From Tindallia californiensis (GTDB taxonomy: Bacteria; Bacillota; Clostridia; Peptostreptococcales; Tindalliaceae), in assembly GCF_900107405.1 (NCBI RefSeq), contig NZ_FNPV01000001.1, positions 372,001 to 436,000 on the forward strand: a DNA stretch of 64,000 bases, written 5' to 3'. The notes under the pieces were generated by a model. That model was not told where the DNA came from. It was given only the letters and a program-made list of their open reading frames with translations, and searched no databases. Below are positions 25,502 to 34,303 of this stretch, piece after piece. The first letter of the stretch is position 1; each line of letters begins with the position of its first letter. The position numbers and the translations under genes were made by a program.

Positions 25502-26152
25502 ATGATTATCATGGTTAACCAAATTAAAATAATGCCTGTTCGTGAACGTGTTGCGTCCGAGCTACGCAAAGCCATTCTTACAGAAGCATTTCCTCCTGGC
25601 ACCGAGTTAACACAGCATAAAATTGCTGAAATGTTAGGTGTGTCAAGAATGCCTGTGAGAGAAGCTATTCAAATGCTTGCTTCAGAAGGGCTTATTGAAA
25701 TGCGCCCCAATCGGAGTGCGGTTGTCCAGCAAGTTCCTGATGCTTTTATTCGTGAACATTTTGACATTCGAATCATATTGGAATGCGAAACTGTCGAAAG
25801 GGCTTGTTTACGTATAGATGATTTTCAACCACTAAAAAACATCCATGAACGTCATCGAAAGGCTGTTGAATCCGGTCTTTTAGAAGATATCCAGCATACT
25901 AATCAATCTTTCCATCTACTTCTTTGGGAAGCTTCTGGTAATGTCAAACTCAAAAACATGCTCATGCAACTTTGGAATGGCGTTACCATTAGCCGACCTG
26001 GCAGCAGTATTCTTCATTTACATGATGAACATGATAAAATTTTTGAAGCCGTAATCAATCGAAATACCAACGCTGCCCGCGATGCTATGAAAAGGCATTT
26101 GGAGCGTGGAATGCAAGATATTCTCAACCGACAAATTTATCGAACAAAGTAA
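25502..26152 (+). CDS. GntR-family transcriptional regulator, FadR/FCD subfamily
   Basis: 216 residues. An N-terminal winged helix (about 10-75) contains GTELTQHKIAEMLGVSRMPVREAIQMLASEG, with RPNRSAVVQ as wing. The C-terminal FCD domain (about 85-210) has its typical Asp/His metal ligands in FDIRIILE, NQSFHLLLWEAS and EHDKIFEAVINRN. Such proteins bind small carboxylates. Its position opposite fumA makes the fumarase/fumarate reductase run a plausible target, with malate, fumarate or a related acid as ligand; this is inference. The true start could be the ATG at 25511. Confidence 0.9.
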   Translation: MIIMVNQIKIMPVRERVASELRKAILTEAFPPGTELTQHKIAEMLGVSRMPVREAIQMLASEGLIEMRPNRSAVVQQVPDAFIREHFDIRIILECETVERACLRIDDFQPLKNIHERHRKAVESGLLEDIQHTNQSFHLLLWEASGNVKLKNMLMQLWNGVTISRPGSSILHLHDEHDKIFEAVINRNTNAARDAMKRHLERGMQDILNRQIYRTK

Positions 26153-26160
26153 CATAAAGC

Positions 26161-26186
26161 AACCCGCTATAAAGCGGGTTTTTTTT
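26161..26186 (+). terminator. intrinsic terminator of the FadR-type gene
   Basis: AACCCGCT / AGCGGGTT stem, four-base loop, then eight T on the plus strand, just after the regulator stop and reaching the convergent CoA-transferase stop. Confidence 0.9.
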
Positions 26187-27672
26187 ATCGCATTTTTTTT
26201 GTTTGAACAAATTTTTCATGCCAGCTAAGAGAATCGCCAAGGGTGTGCGGCGTATGACATGATCCTTCTTTAGCTTTATTAAGGTATTCTTCCAAAGGTT
26301 TTTGATAATCTGGATGGGCACAGTTTTCAATAATCGCTTCTGCCCGCTGAACTGGACTAAGGCCACGAAGATCAGCAAGTCCTTGTTCTGTAACAATGAT
26401 ATTCACATCGTGTTCCGTATGATCTACATGGGACACCATCGGTACAATCGAAGATATATCACCATTTTTTGCTATCGAAGGTGTTGTGAAAATGCTCAAA
26501 TAACTAGCTCTTGTAAAATCACCTGATCCGCCAATGCCATTCATCATTTTAGAACCCATGATATGCGTTGAATTTACATTTCCAAAAATATCCGCTTCAA
26601 TTGCCGTATTCATTGCAATAGAGCCAATTCTTCTAATCACTTCTGGATTGTTACTAATTTCCATGGGACGAAGCAGCACTTTGCTCCGATATTCATCAAA
26701 ATTTTGATAAAAACGCTGAAATCCTTCAGGCGAAAGAGTTAACGATGTTCCGGAAGCAAACTTAAACGTCCCTTCGTCCAGTAAATCTAGTACATTGTCT
26801 TGAATTACTTCCGAGTAAAAGATTAGATCTTTGAAGCGAGAATCAGAAATGCCTTTCAACACTGCATTCGCCACACTGCCTACACCAGATTGGAGTGGTA
26901 ATAATTTTTCCGGTAAACGCCCTACTTCAACTTCCTTTTCAAAGAAGCCTATTAGGTTTTTTGCAATTTGACGACTGTTCTCGTCAACAGGCGCAAACCC
27001 GATAGGGTCATCTTCCAAGTCTGTTATCACAATGGCTTTAATTTTACTAGGATCCACTTCTATATAAGGCTTTCCAATTCGATCCACAGGATTGACCAAA
27101 GGTATTGGTTGTCTGTTTGGCGGATCTTCCGGCTGGTATATGTCATGAATACCACATAACTCTAAAGGTTTTTTGGTATTGATTTCGACAATTATATGTT
27201 CTGCCTCACTGCAAAACACAGGGCTAGCACCAATAGAAGTAGTCGGAACAATATAACCTTCTTCTGTTATTTGTGCCGCTTCCACTAAAGCTACATCTAT
27301 TTTTCCGTAAAATCCATAACGAATTTGCTGAGAAAAATGACTGAGATGAATGTCAGCGTAATGAACATCACAGCTATTCAAAGCTTTTCTCATTGAGTTG
27401 TTGGTCTGATAAGGCATTCGCTTACTTATAATACCTGCTTCTGCAAAAATTCCATCAAGGCTTTGTCCTACAGAAGCACCCGTATATAAGTTGATCTTAA
27501 AATCCTCTTCTTTTTCAACCATCTTCACCAGAGCTTCCGGAACCGCTTTGGGATAACCGGTTGGAGTGAAGCCACTAGTGCCTAATGTCATACCACTTTT
27601 GATCATTCCTGCTGCTTCTTTTGCTGATGTGATTTTGCTGTGAAGACTCTTACATTTTACTCTTTCTTCCAC
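26185..27672 (-). CDS. acetyl-CoA hydrolase/CoA-transferase family protein
   Basis: 495 residues of the family of succinyl-CoA:acetate and C. kluyveri Cat1 CoA-transferases. The catalytic Glu is expected in FYSEVIQDNVLD; GIGGSGDFTRASYLSIF and VTEQGLADLRGLSP are further family blocks. The open frame begins at 27729, but AAGGAGG lies eight bases before a GTG at 27672, the better start. Next to a fumarate-reducing module it could convert succinate to succinyl-CoA, or acetyl-CoA to acetate, for energy conservation. The acyl specificity is not visible in sequence. Confidence 0.9.
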   Translation of the reverse strand: MEERVKCKSLHSKITSAKEAAGMIKSGMTLGTSGFTPTGYPKAVPEALVKMVEKEEDFKINLYTGASVGQSLDGIFAEAGIISKRMPYQTNNSMRKALNSCDVHYADIHLSHFSQQIRYGFYGKIDVALVEAAQITEEGYIVPTTSIGASPVFCSEAEHIIVEINTKKPLELCGIHDIYQPEDPPNRQPIPLVNPVDRIGKPYIEVDPSKIKAIVITDLEDDPIGFAPVDENSRQIAKNLIGFFEKEVEVGRLPEKLLPLQSGVGSVANAVLKGISDSRFKDLIFYSEVIQDNVLDLLDEGTFKFASGTSLTLSPEGFQRFYQNFDEYRSKVLLRPMEISNNPEVIRRIGSIAMNTAIEADIFGNVNSTHIMGSKMMNGIGGSGDFTRASYLSIFTTPSIAKNGDISSIVPMVSHVDHTEHDVNIIVTEQGLADLRGLSPVQRAEAIIENCAHPDYQKPLEEYLNKAKEGSCHTPHTLGDSLSWHEKFVQTKKMR

Positions 27673-27841
27673 ATCCTCAGCCTCCTTGTTTGTTGGTTCC
27701 CTCCCTTTACCCATAAAAAAAATATGCACGAAAAAAATCTTTCTTGCAGTCTGAAAGAAAATTCACGGCATACCTAACCTTCTTCTGTTACGATTAAGCA
27801 AAGGGATGTTTGCTTTTGTAAACAGTATGGTTAAATTGTAA

Positions 27842-27883
27842 AAGAAAGGTTGTCTTTGTTACTAATATAACAACCCTTTCTTC
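27842..27883 (-). terminator. probable terminator of the DUF3870 gene
   Basis: AAGAAAGGTTGT pairs with ACAACC(C)TTTCTT through one bulged base. On the minus strand the second arm runs into TTTCTTTTAC. It lies about 100 bases after the DUF3870 stop. Confidence 0.6.
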
Positions 27884-27984
27884 TTTCGTCAATCTATTTG
27901 TTGAATTCTATCATTTTCCTTTGTTTCAAAATTTTCACTCTAAGATTTGTTCTCTAACCCTTTAACACACCGTAGACAACCGGC

Positions 27985-28341
27985 TTAATCATCCTCAGGC
28001 TCCATCTGGTTGTCCAAAACAGCACAATACCTTAAATGACAATTCTTTATAGCGGTAATTAATGCTTTTTTCGCTGATCCATAATAATTATCATGGAACA
28101 TTTCTTCAATTTCTTCAATCTGAACCAAATTCTTTCCTTCCAAGGCATTCTTCACAAAAGATTTAGAAACATCTGTGATCATCGATGAGTCAGCTTCTAC
28201 AATAATACCAGTTTTACGCTCAACTCTTAAACCAACAGCTATTATTTTATATAATTGAGAGGCTGTAGTGTTTTCGGGGGGTTTTGCATAGCCACTGATA
28301 AAAATCTCTTTTTCTTTCAGTTTAACCACCTGCTTTTTCAT
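27985..28341 (-). CDS. DUF3870 family protein
   Basis: 118 residues, no signal or membrane segment. FISGYAKPPENTTASQLYKIIAVGL at the N-terminus and the central GIIVEADSSMITDVSKSFV are recognisable DUF3870 blocks; a Cys and Tyr pair lies near the end (HLRYCAVL). Members occur beside fermentation and amino-acid genes in Clostridia, and no function is known. It lies between the symporter and the CoA-transferase but has its own TTGACA-N17-TAGGAT promoter, so it can be expressed separately. Confidence 0.8.
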   Translation of the reverse strand: MKKQVVKLKEKEIFISGYAKPPENTTASQLYKIIAVGLRVERKTGIIVEADSSMITDVSKSFVKNALEGKNLVQIEEIEEMFHDNYYGSAKKALITAIKNCHLRYCAVLDNQMEPEDD

Positions 28342-28352
28342 TATTTACTATT

Positions 28353-28381
28353 ATCCTAGCAACACCCAGGATAATTGTCAA
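28353..28381 (-). promoter_or_regulatory. sigma-A type promoter of the DUF3870 gene
   Basis: Minus strand TTGACA, 17-base spacer, TAGGAT; the -10 hexamer lies 12 bases from the ATG, so the leader would be extremely short. Confidence 0.5.
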
Positions 28382-28451
28382 TCAATTGCAATGTATAGAG
28401 CTATTCATTTCTTTCTTTTCTCCGACGGTGCCACTCTTTATCTTCTTTTTT

Positions 28452-30026
28452 CTACGCTTTCGAGTCTGATTGATAGGTTGCTTTTGAAACAATTATCATT
28501 ACTATCACAGAAACCATCGCTGCAGGTACCATAGAAATATATAGTCCGTCCCAAATAGCCCAATCCATCGCCAAACCAGCATCTATTATTTCTTCTTCGT
28601 AGTTGGCTTCTCTTGTGTATGGAAATACCAAGACAAAAAACACTACCCAGGATACAAGACCTGAAAAGAAGGAGGCTATAGCCCCTTTTGCATTGGCTTT
28701 CTTCCAGAAAAAACCGAAAACAAATGGTGCAAACACAGTACAAAGCTGCAATGAACCAGAAAACACAATGAGTCTGTATACTGTCTCAAAATAAAGGGCA
28801 ATTCCTAAGGAAATGATCATTGTCAACGGGATCGCTATTCGAACGGCCCGTAATTCATCCTGTTTTGATGCCTCCGGTCTAAAATATTTATATAAATTAT
28901 GCCCAGCCATCGTTGCAGAAATCAAAGTGGTATTCCCTACTGTGCTAATAATAGCACCTGCTAAAGCAACTACAAACAGGGTTCCTGCCCAGGGTGGCAA
29001 GAAATTATCAGCAACCCAAGGAAGGACCATTTCCACTGTGTCAAGAGGCAAATCAAGGCCCCATGTGAACATGCCAATCCCAATCAAAACCGGAATCATT
29101 CCTAACACAAGGTACAATAATCCCCCGATAATAAATCCTTTCGCTGCAATTTTTTCATCCTTTGCGGCTAATACTCGCTGTAAAATAACCTGACTGGGTA
29201 CATCCCCTAGTCCTAAAGCCGCCCAAGCAGAAACATAAAAAGCAAGACCAAGTATTCCTGTATACCATAAATAACCACCATCTTCCGCTGCTACTGGTAC
29301 CATGGCAAAGGTAGGTAATTCCAACCAATTTCCCGCTTCGGCAAAAAATGTGTTCCATCCACCTATTTCACCAATCGTAATAGGGAGCATCACAAATAAA
29401 CCTATTACCATCAGCATCATAGCAACAACATCCACACGCGATAGCGCCCAAAGTCCACCAAAATAAGTAACAACAATCATCACCAAAGAGGCTAGTATAA
29501 TAGCGCCTGCCATGCTAAATCCTGTAGTTAAAAAAACAATAACGCCTAAAGCAACTAACTGACCTCCTAACCATCCAATAGCCGCCAGCATCTGCACAAC
29601 CAGGTATAGCATCCCCATTTTTTTACCATACCGCTCATTCATAAAATCTACGACTGTGCTATAACCTGATTTTCTTAATCGATAAGCAAAGAAAAAACCA
29701 ATCAGAAACATCATCAAGACAGGAGCAAAGGGATCAAAAATAATCGCTTGAAAACCTCCAATGTAGGCCTCTCCAGCTGCTCCCATCATCGCCCCAGCAC
29801 AAATCCATGTAGCACAAATGGAGGGTACCAGAAAGGGTAATGTCAGGTTCCTTCCTGCTAATGCCAAATCATCTGATTCTTCAATTCGACCCGCATAACG
29901 AAATCCCATGTAAAGAATAAAAAGAATAAAAAGTCCTAACGTTGTCAGGATCCAGTTTGCGGACTGGAATACCTCAATATAGTCCCGTTCAACCAATTGA
30001 ACTGATGCCGTATAAAGTATGTTCAT
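28452..30026 (-). CDS. sodium:solute symporter (SSS family)
   Basis: 524-residue integral membrane protein with about 13 hydrophobic helices. GRIEESDDLALAGRNLTLPFLVPSICATWICAGAMMGA is the typical helix 1 region holding Na+-site residues; GLALGD-like and GALISTVGNT-like blocks (AGAIISTVGNTTLISATMAGHNLYKY) are family hallmarks. The ATG at 30026 has GGGAGGAGG upstream; the open frame begins six codons earlier. Substrate unknown; neighbours for acids suggest a mono- or dicarboxylate, but pantothenate- or proline-type transport fits equally from sequence. Confidence 0.9.
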   Translation of the reverse strand: MNILYTASVQLVERDYIEVFQSANWILTTLGLFILFILYMGFRYAGRIEESDDLALAGRNLTLPFLVPSICATWICAGAMMGAAGEAYIGGFQAIIFDPFAPVLMMFLIGFFFAYRLRKSGYSTVVDFMNERYGKKMGMLYLVVQMLAAIGWLGGQLVALGVIVFLTTGFSMAGAIILASLVMIVVTYFGGLWALSRVDVVAMMLMVIGLFVMLPITIGEIGGWNTFFAEAGNWLELPTFAMVPVAAEDGGYLWYTGILGLAFYVSAWAALGLGDVPSQVILQRVLAAKDEKIAAKGFIIGGLLYLVLGMIPVLIGIGMFTWGLDLPLDTVEMVLPWVADNFLPPWAGTLFVVALAGAIISTVGNTTLISATMAGHNLYKYFRPEASKQDELRAVRIAIPLTMIISLGIALYFETVYRLIVFSGSLQLCTVFAPFVFGFFWKKANAKGAIASFFSGLVSWVVFFVLVFPYTREANYEEEIIDAGLAMDWAIWDGLYISMVPAAMVSVIVMIIVSKATYQSDSKA

Positions 30027-30054
30027 TTTTCGACCTCCTCCCACTAATTTCCGT

Positions 30055-30145
30055 CTCTTTTTTTATCCGATGACTACCGCTGCCAGCGTTCTCCCCCGCA
30101 AGAGAGAGAGAAGTAGCACTACGTTCTCAGATAGTAGCTTTTAAC
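30055..30145 (-). repeat. intergenic element ending GTCATCGGATAA, copy 1
   Basis: On the minus strand AGCTACTATCTGAG starts the element; then come GTGCTAC, a variable hairpin and GGTAGTCATCGGATAAA. TATCTGA can pair with TCGGATA, closing the element. It resembles the copy at 42270-42354. It lies in the leader of the sodium:solute symporter. Confidence 0.5.
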
Positions 30146-30224
30146 GGAACATTACTCATATTACCTTTTTATAGGGATCAGTACAAGGAAAATGATGTTT
30201 TTTTTTGTTATTTTTTTACATTCA

Positions 30225-30276
30225 AAAACCAGACCCTTTTAGGTGCTCTTGAAAATCCTCTAAAGGGTCTGGTTTT
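30225..30276 (-). terminator. terminator of the endonuclease IV unit
   Basis: Arms AAAACCAGACCCTTT / AAAGGGTCTGGTTTT, 15 bp perfect, 22-base loop; minus strand continues into T- and A-rich sequence. It lies just after the nfo stop. Confidence 0.8.
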
Positions 30277-30284
30277 CTCTCTAT

Positions 30285-31121
30285 TCAATCGTTTTTGTAG
30301 TTTTTTTTCAGAAGTTCGATTTCCTGCTGATATCCTTCCAGCTCATTCGGTGTTTCTAAATTAAAGGGAATGTTTTTTAGTTGTGGATGATTCACGATTT
30401 GCACAATGGTTTTTTCTCCTAGTGTTCCGTTACCAATTTTTTCATGACGATCTTTATGTGAACGAAAATCAACTTTACTATCGTTTAGGTGAAAGGCTTT
30501 TAGTCTTTTTAATCCAACAACTCTATCAACCTCCTGCAAAACACCGTCCAAGTCTTTCACTAAATCATATCCAGCAGAATACAAATGACAGCTATCCAAG
30601 CATATCCCCAGCTTTTTATTGTATTTCACACCATCAATAATTTGTTTTAACTCTTCCAGCCTACCACCTATCTCTGTTCCTTTTCCCGACATTCCCTCTA
30701 AAAGAATAGTTGCTGCACCATCTTCTGATATTGATTCGTTCATTGCTTCTATTATCAATTCTATTCCTTTTTCAGCACCTTGCCCTACATGAGAGCCAGG
30801 ATGAAAAACATAGTAACTTTCGGGAATTTGATTTAATCGTCTCAAGTCATCTTTAAATATCATTTTAGAAAACTCTCGGGTTTCTTTTTTGTTTGAACAT
30901 AAGTTCATAGTATAAGACGCATGTGCAAATAATGGACCAAAGTCATTTTCCTTCATTAATGCTTTTAATTTTTCAATATCCTCCTGATCAATTTCTTTAG
31001 CTTTACCTCCTCTGGGATTTCGGGTAAAAAATTGGAAAGTGTTGGCACCAATACTTAACGCTTCCTTTCCAGCATGATAAAATCCTTTTGCAATTGATAA
31101 ATGACACCCTATTGTTAACAT
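30285..31121 (-). CDS. nfo: deoxyribonuclease IV (AP endonuclease)
   Basis: 278-residue TIM-barrel enzyme that cuts 5' to abasic sites in base-excision repair. It opens LTIGCHLSIAKGFYHAG and shows the zinc-ligand blocks YVFHPGSHVG, LLEGMSGKG, GICLDSCHLYSAGYD, FHLNDSK and HKDRHEKIGNG. Three Zn2+ ions are expected. The length and all motif blocks are standard for Nfo. It follows the DJ-1/PfpI gene on the same strand by 33 bases, so the two may be transcribed together. Confidence 0.96.
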   Translation of the reverse strand: MLTIGCHLSIAKGFYHAGKEALSIGANTFQFFTRNPRGGKAKEIDQEDIEKLKALMKENDFGPLFAHASYTMNLCSNKKETREFSKMIFKDDLRRLNQIPESYYVFHPGSHVGQGAEKGIELIIEAMNESISEDGAATILLEGMSGKGTEIGGRLEELKQIIDGVKYNKKLGICLDSCHLYSAGYDLVKDLDGVLQEVDRVVGLKRLKAFHLNDSKVDFRSHKDRHEKIGNGTLGEKTIVQIVNHPQLKNIPFNLETPNELEGYQQEIELLKKNYKND

Positions 31122-31154
31122 TTTAATTCTCCTAACCTTTTTTGTTGATTCTAC

Positions 31155-31754
31155 TCAGCCTCTTGATGGCTCGTTTTTCCATTCTCCGTATTCCATGTAG
31201 GATTGTGTTTTTTCATATATATGATCTCCATGAAGTTTTTTCACCACATGCAAGCTAAGATCAATGCCTGCTGATATTCCCCCACAAGTAGCGATATGTC
31301 CATGATCAATCATCCTTTTATTTTCATTGATAATCGTATTTGGCGCACTTTTTTTGAGTAAGTGTACTACCTGGTGATGGGTAACGGATTCCAAGTAATC
31401 CAGCAACCCCAGCTTACCCAGTACAACAGCACCACTACAAACAGACATTGTCATTTCTGTTTTTGGCTGAATATGACGTATCCAGTTCAGTACTTTTTCA
31501 TTGCCTACCTGTAGCCTTGTTCCTTCACCACCCGGTATGACCAATATATCAATCTTTGGATGCTGGTCAATAGAATAATCCGCTATGATTCTCAAACCGT
31601 TAACCGTCTTTATTTCACCAGCCTTTTCAGCAATCGTAAATACATTGAATAACTCATATTGATTCAATTCTGATGTAACCGAAAAAACTTCATAAGGACC
31701 AGCAAAGTCCAAAACTTCCACCTTTTCAAAAACGTAAATGCCTACATTTCGCAT
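31155..31754 (-). CDS. DJ-1/PfpI family protein
   Basis: 199 residues with the class I glutamine-amidotransferase-like fold. VLDFAGPYEVFSVTSE and DILVIPGGEGT lead to the nucleophile elbow MSVCSGAVVLGKLGLLD, where Cys is the likely nucleophile; ATCGGISAGIDLSLHVV follows. This arrangement matches isonitrile-hydratase-like or ThiJ/PfpI proteins and the N-terminal domain of some AraC regulators, but there is no helix-turn-helix. GAGGGGA precedes the ATG at 31754; the frame extends 15 codons further without a better site. Function unassigned. Confidence 0.85.
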   Translation of the reverse strand: MRNVGIYVFEKVEVLDFAGPYEVFSVTSELNQYELFNVFTIAEKAGEIKTVNGLRIIADYSIDQHPKIDILVIPGGEGTRLQVGNEKVLNWIRHIQPKTEMTMSVCSGAVVLGKLGLLDYLESVTHHQVVHLLKKSAPNTIINENKRMIDHGHIATCGGISAGIDLSLHVVKKLHGDHIYEKTQSYMEYGEWKNEPSRG

Positions 31755-32009
31755 GTTTGAAATCCCCTCTCTAATGGCTTCTTCACCTACACTGGCCATC
31801 CTTATTTCTATTTGATTCCCTAAAACGGCTACTATAACTCTACTCTTTACATACTTTCCTAGAGATACCCTTTTTTGAATCTTCGTATCATACTTCTTTC
31901 AAAACTTATGTTGATTCGCTGTGTTTTCTTTAACAACATTTAATAATTTCTCGTTTTCTATCTGTAAACAAGCTATAATAGAATATAATGAAACTTAAAG
32001 GTGATTACG

Positions 32010-33284
32010 ATGGAATGGAATCGAAAAAATGTTGAAAACTTAATACTAGTTACAATGATTATCACATTTTCAGGCCAAATTTATTTAAGCCCACTCCCCA
32101 GTGTATTTCGATTATCAATGGCCGTTGCTGCCCTTACGGTTACATTGATTCATTTTCAAAAACTACCAGTGATGCTAGTCTGTGGAACAATCGCTTTTAC
32201 CATCCCTTTGTTTCGGGCTTTTGTCGATTATATGAGTATTTCTTCCGTTGGATTTATTCAACTCTTTTGGATTTATGCTCCTGTTGCCATCTACTATTTT
32301 TCATATGGTATCTTATTTGAATTTCTTCAAATCAGAAAAAAACTTCAAAGTCCAATGCTATTTATGTTTTCTTTATGGTTTGTCGATAGTTTTTCAAATC
32401 TTATGGAATTATCCTTAAGGCAGTTATTAAATCGAACAGAAATAGGCGATACCATTCTACAAATTATTGTTATCGGAATGGTACGAACCGTGCTTACCTA
32501 TTTTCTCTATAACACCACTATATATTATATTGAACGTTATGATCGAAGCTTAAAAGAAAAAAAATATCGAGAAACATTGCTGTTCCTGTCCAGACTGAAG
32601 TCTGAACTCTTTTTTATAAGAAAATCCATCACCGATATTGAAGAAGCAATGAAGGAAAGCTACAGTCTTTATCGTCAACTGGAGCCTGGTGTTTTTAAAG
32701 AACAAGCTCTTAGTGTGACAAAAAATATTCATGAAATAAAAAAAGATTATGCTCGAGTAGTAGAAGGAATTGAAAAAACTTTAGCTGGCGAAGAAGATTT
32801 TTCTCTCATGAGTATCCGAGAAATATTTGAGTTGTTAAAGGAAAACTATATCAGCTTAGCCGATAGTAAAAACCTTGAAATACGTTTTGTTTTCCAGTGC
32901 CGTACTAATATCATGACTTCCGAATACTATCCACTTGTGTCTATTCTCAACAATTTGATCATTAATGCATTAGAAGCTATTGAGGAAGATGGCGCTATTG
33001 TTGTAAAATCCTATCAGGATAAAGACTATTATCATTTTCAAGTGATGGATAACGGAAAGGGCTTTGACCCTAAAGACCTTGAACTTCTTTTCCTTCCTGG
33101 TTATTCTACCAAATATGATGAAGTAACCGGAAAAATGTCTACCGGTATTGGTCTTTCTCATGTCAAAGAGATCGTTGAAAACCATTTTTCCGGTATCATT
33201 CAGGTAGATACGCTCCATCAAAAAAAATGGACTCGCTTTTGGATTCAAATACCGGTCAAAAGAATTTGGGAGGTGGCATCTTAA
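32010..33284 (+). CDS. membrane sensor histidine kinase, GlnK (YcbA)-like
   Basis: 424 residues. About five to six hydrophobic segments fill residues 10-175 with little extracytoplasmic domain. A coiled-coil region (about 180-250) follows, with a probable phosphoacceptor at H241 in NIHEIKKDYARV. The HATPase domain has NLIINALEAIEEDG (N box), VMDNGKGFD (G1) and STGIGLSHVKEIVENH (G2). The likely start is ATG at 32010 after AAAGGTGATT. Its stop overlaps the response regulator start by one base (TAATG). The YcbB-type regulator next door places the pair with the Bacillus GlnK/GlnL family. Confidence 0.88.
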   Translation: MEWNRKNVENLILVTMIITFSGQIYLSPLPSVFRLSMAVAALTVTLIHFQKLPVMLVCGTIAFTIPLFRAFVDYMSISSVGFIQLFWIYAPVAIYYFSYGILFEFLQIRKKLQSPMLFMFSLWFVDSFSNLMELSLRQLLNRTEIGDTILQIIVIGMVRTVLTYFLYNTTIYYIERYDRSLKEKKYRETLLFLSRLKSELFFIRKSITDIEEAMKESYSLYRQLEPGVFKEQALSVTKNIHEIKKDYARVVEGIEKTLAGEEDFSLMSIREIFELLKENYISLADSKNLEIRFVFQCRTNIMTSEYYPLVSILNNLIINALEAIEEDGAIVVKSYQDKDYYHFQVMDNGKGFDPKDLELLFLPGYSTKYDEVTGKMSTGIGLSHVKEIVENHFSGIIQVDTLHQKKWTRFWIQIPVKRIWEVAS

Positions 33285-34183
33285 TGGAAACTCGTTTTTA
33301 CATTGCCGACGATGATCTTAGCATCCAGCGCATTTTAGAAAGTATTATCGAGAAACACCATCTTGGTTTCGTTATTGGTACGGCAACGGATGGTAAATCT
33401 ACCGTCAACGAAGTTATCTCATTACAGCCTGATATTGTCCTAGTCGATTTATTGATGCCTCATATTGATGGTATTGGCGTTGTGTCTATGCTGAATGAAT
33501 CAAAATGCAACAGTTCTTTTATCATGATTTCTCAGGTTGATTCCAGCGATATGATTGCTACTGCTTATGAAAAAGGAATCGAGTTTTTTATCAGCAAGCC
33601 AATTAATGTCGTAGAAGTCGTTTCCGTTATTAAAAATATCAAAGAAAAACAAAGCCTTACAAAGATGCTTTACTCTTTTGAAAGTGCCGTTAAAATGATA
33701 CGGGGTAACGAACCGGTCCTGTCAAAATCCGAAGGGCAGGATTACTTAAAAGCCAATATAAGAAAAGTATTGGCTAACTTGGGAATTTCGGGAGAAGCTG
33801 GTTATCAAGACTTGATAGAAATACTCGCCTTGCTAATGAAAAACGATCCACAACATAATCATTATCATAGCCCTAAAATGAGCGAAGCCTATGAGCAATT
33901 AAAAAACCACTACCTTCACAGTGGATCACATATTAATACCGGAACCATCGAACAAAGAATACGACGCACCATAAAAAGTGCGCTTAATAATCTTTCTCAT
34001 CGTGGCTTAGAAGATTATCATGACGATCTTTTTATTCGTTATTCCTCTCTGCTGTTTGAGTTTAGTGAAGTTAGACGAGAAATGGATTTTCTGAAAGGAA
34101 AAAAAGCTACTGGTGGCAAAATCAGCGTTCGAAAGTTCGTTGATGGAATCCAGATTTTATTAGCGGATGAGTCTGCATTATAA
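33284..34183 (+). CDS. response regulator with YcbB domain, GlnL-like
   Basis: 299 residues. The receiver domain (1-125) has the acidic pair in IADDD, the phosphorylation site D55 in VLVDLLMPHIDG and the switch Lys in FISKPINVVE. The C-terminal half (about 155-290) matches the YcbB/GlnL DNA-binding domain, with NTGTIEQRIRRTIKSALNNLSHRG and the family's end region EFSEVRREMDFLKG. In Bacillus this type controls glutamine uptake and use. The start at 33284 is preferred over the longer frame because GGGAGG lies upstream and TAATG couples it to the kinase. The symporter at 34304 is a likely target. Confidence 0.87.
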   Translation: METRFYIADDDLSIQRILESIIEKHHLGFVIGTATDGKSTVNEVISLQPDIVLVDLLMPHIDGIGVVSMLNESKCNSSFIMISQVDSSDMIATAYEKGIEFFISKPINVVEVVSVIKNIKEKQSLTKMLYSFESAVKMIRGNEPVLSKSEGQDYLKANIRKVLANLGISGEAGYQDLIEILALLMKNDPQHNHYHSPKMSEAYEQLKNHYLHSGSHINTGTIEQRIRRTIKSALNNLSHRGLEDYHDDLFIRYSSLLFEFSEVRREMDFLKGKKATGGKISVRKFVDGIQILLADESAL

Positions 34184-34303
34184 GTTAAAATTTTCACGAA
34201 ATTATGTATTTTTCTGTACTATTTTGTCTTTTTTTGTCACATCCCTTTTATACTGATTATGTCTCTATATAGGTGAACAGTGTTCAATAAAGGAGGAATT
34301 GTA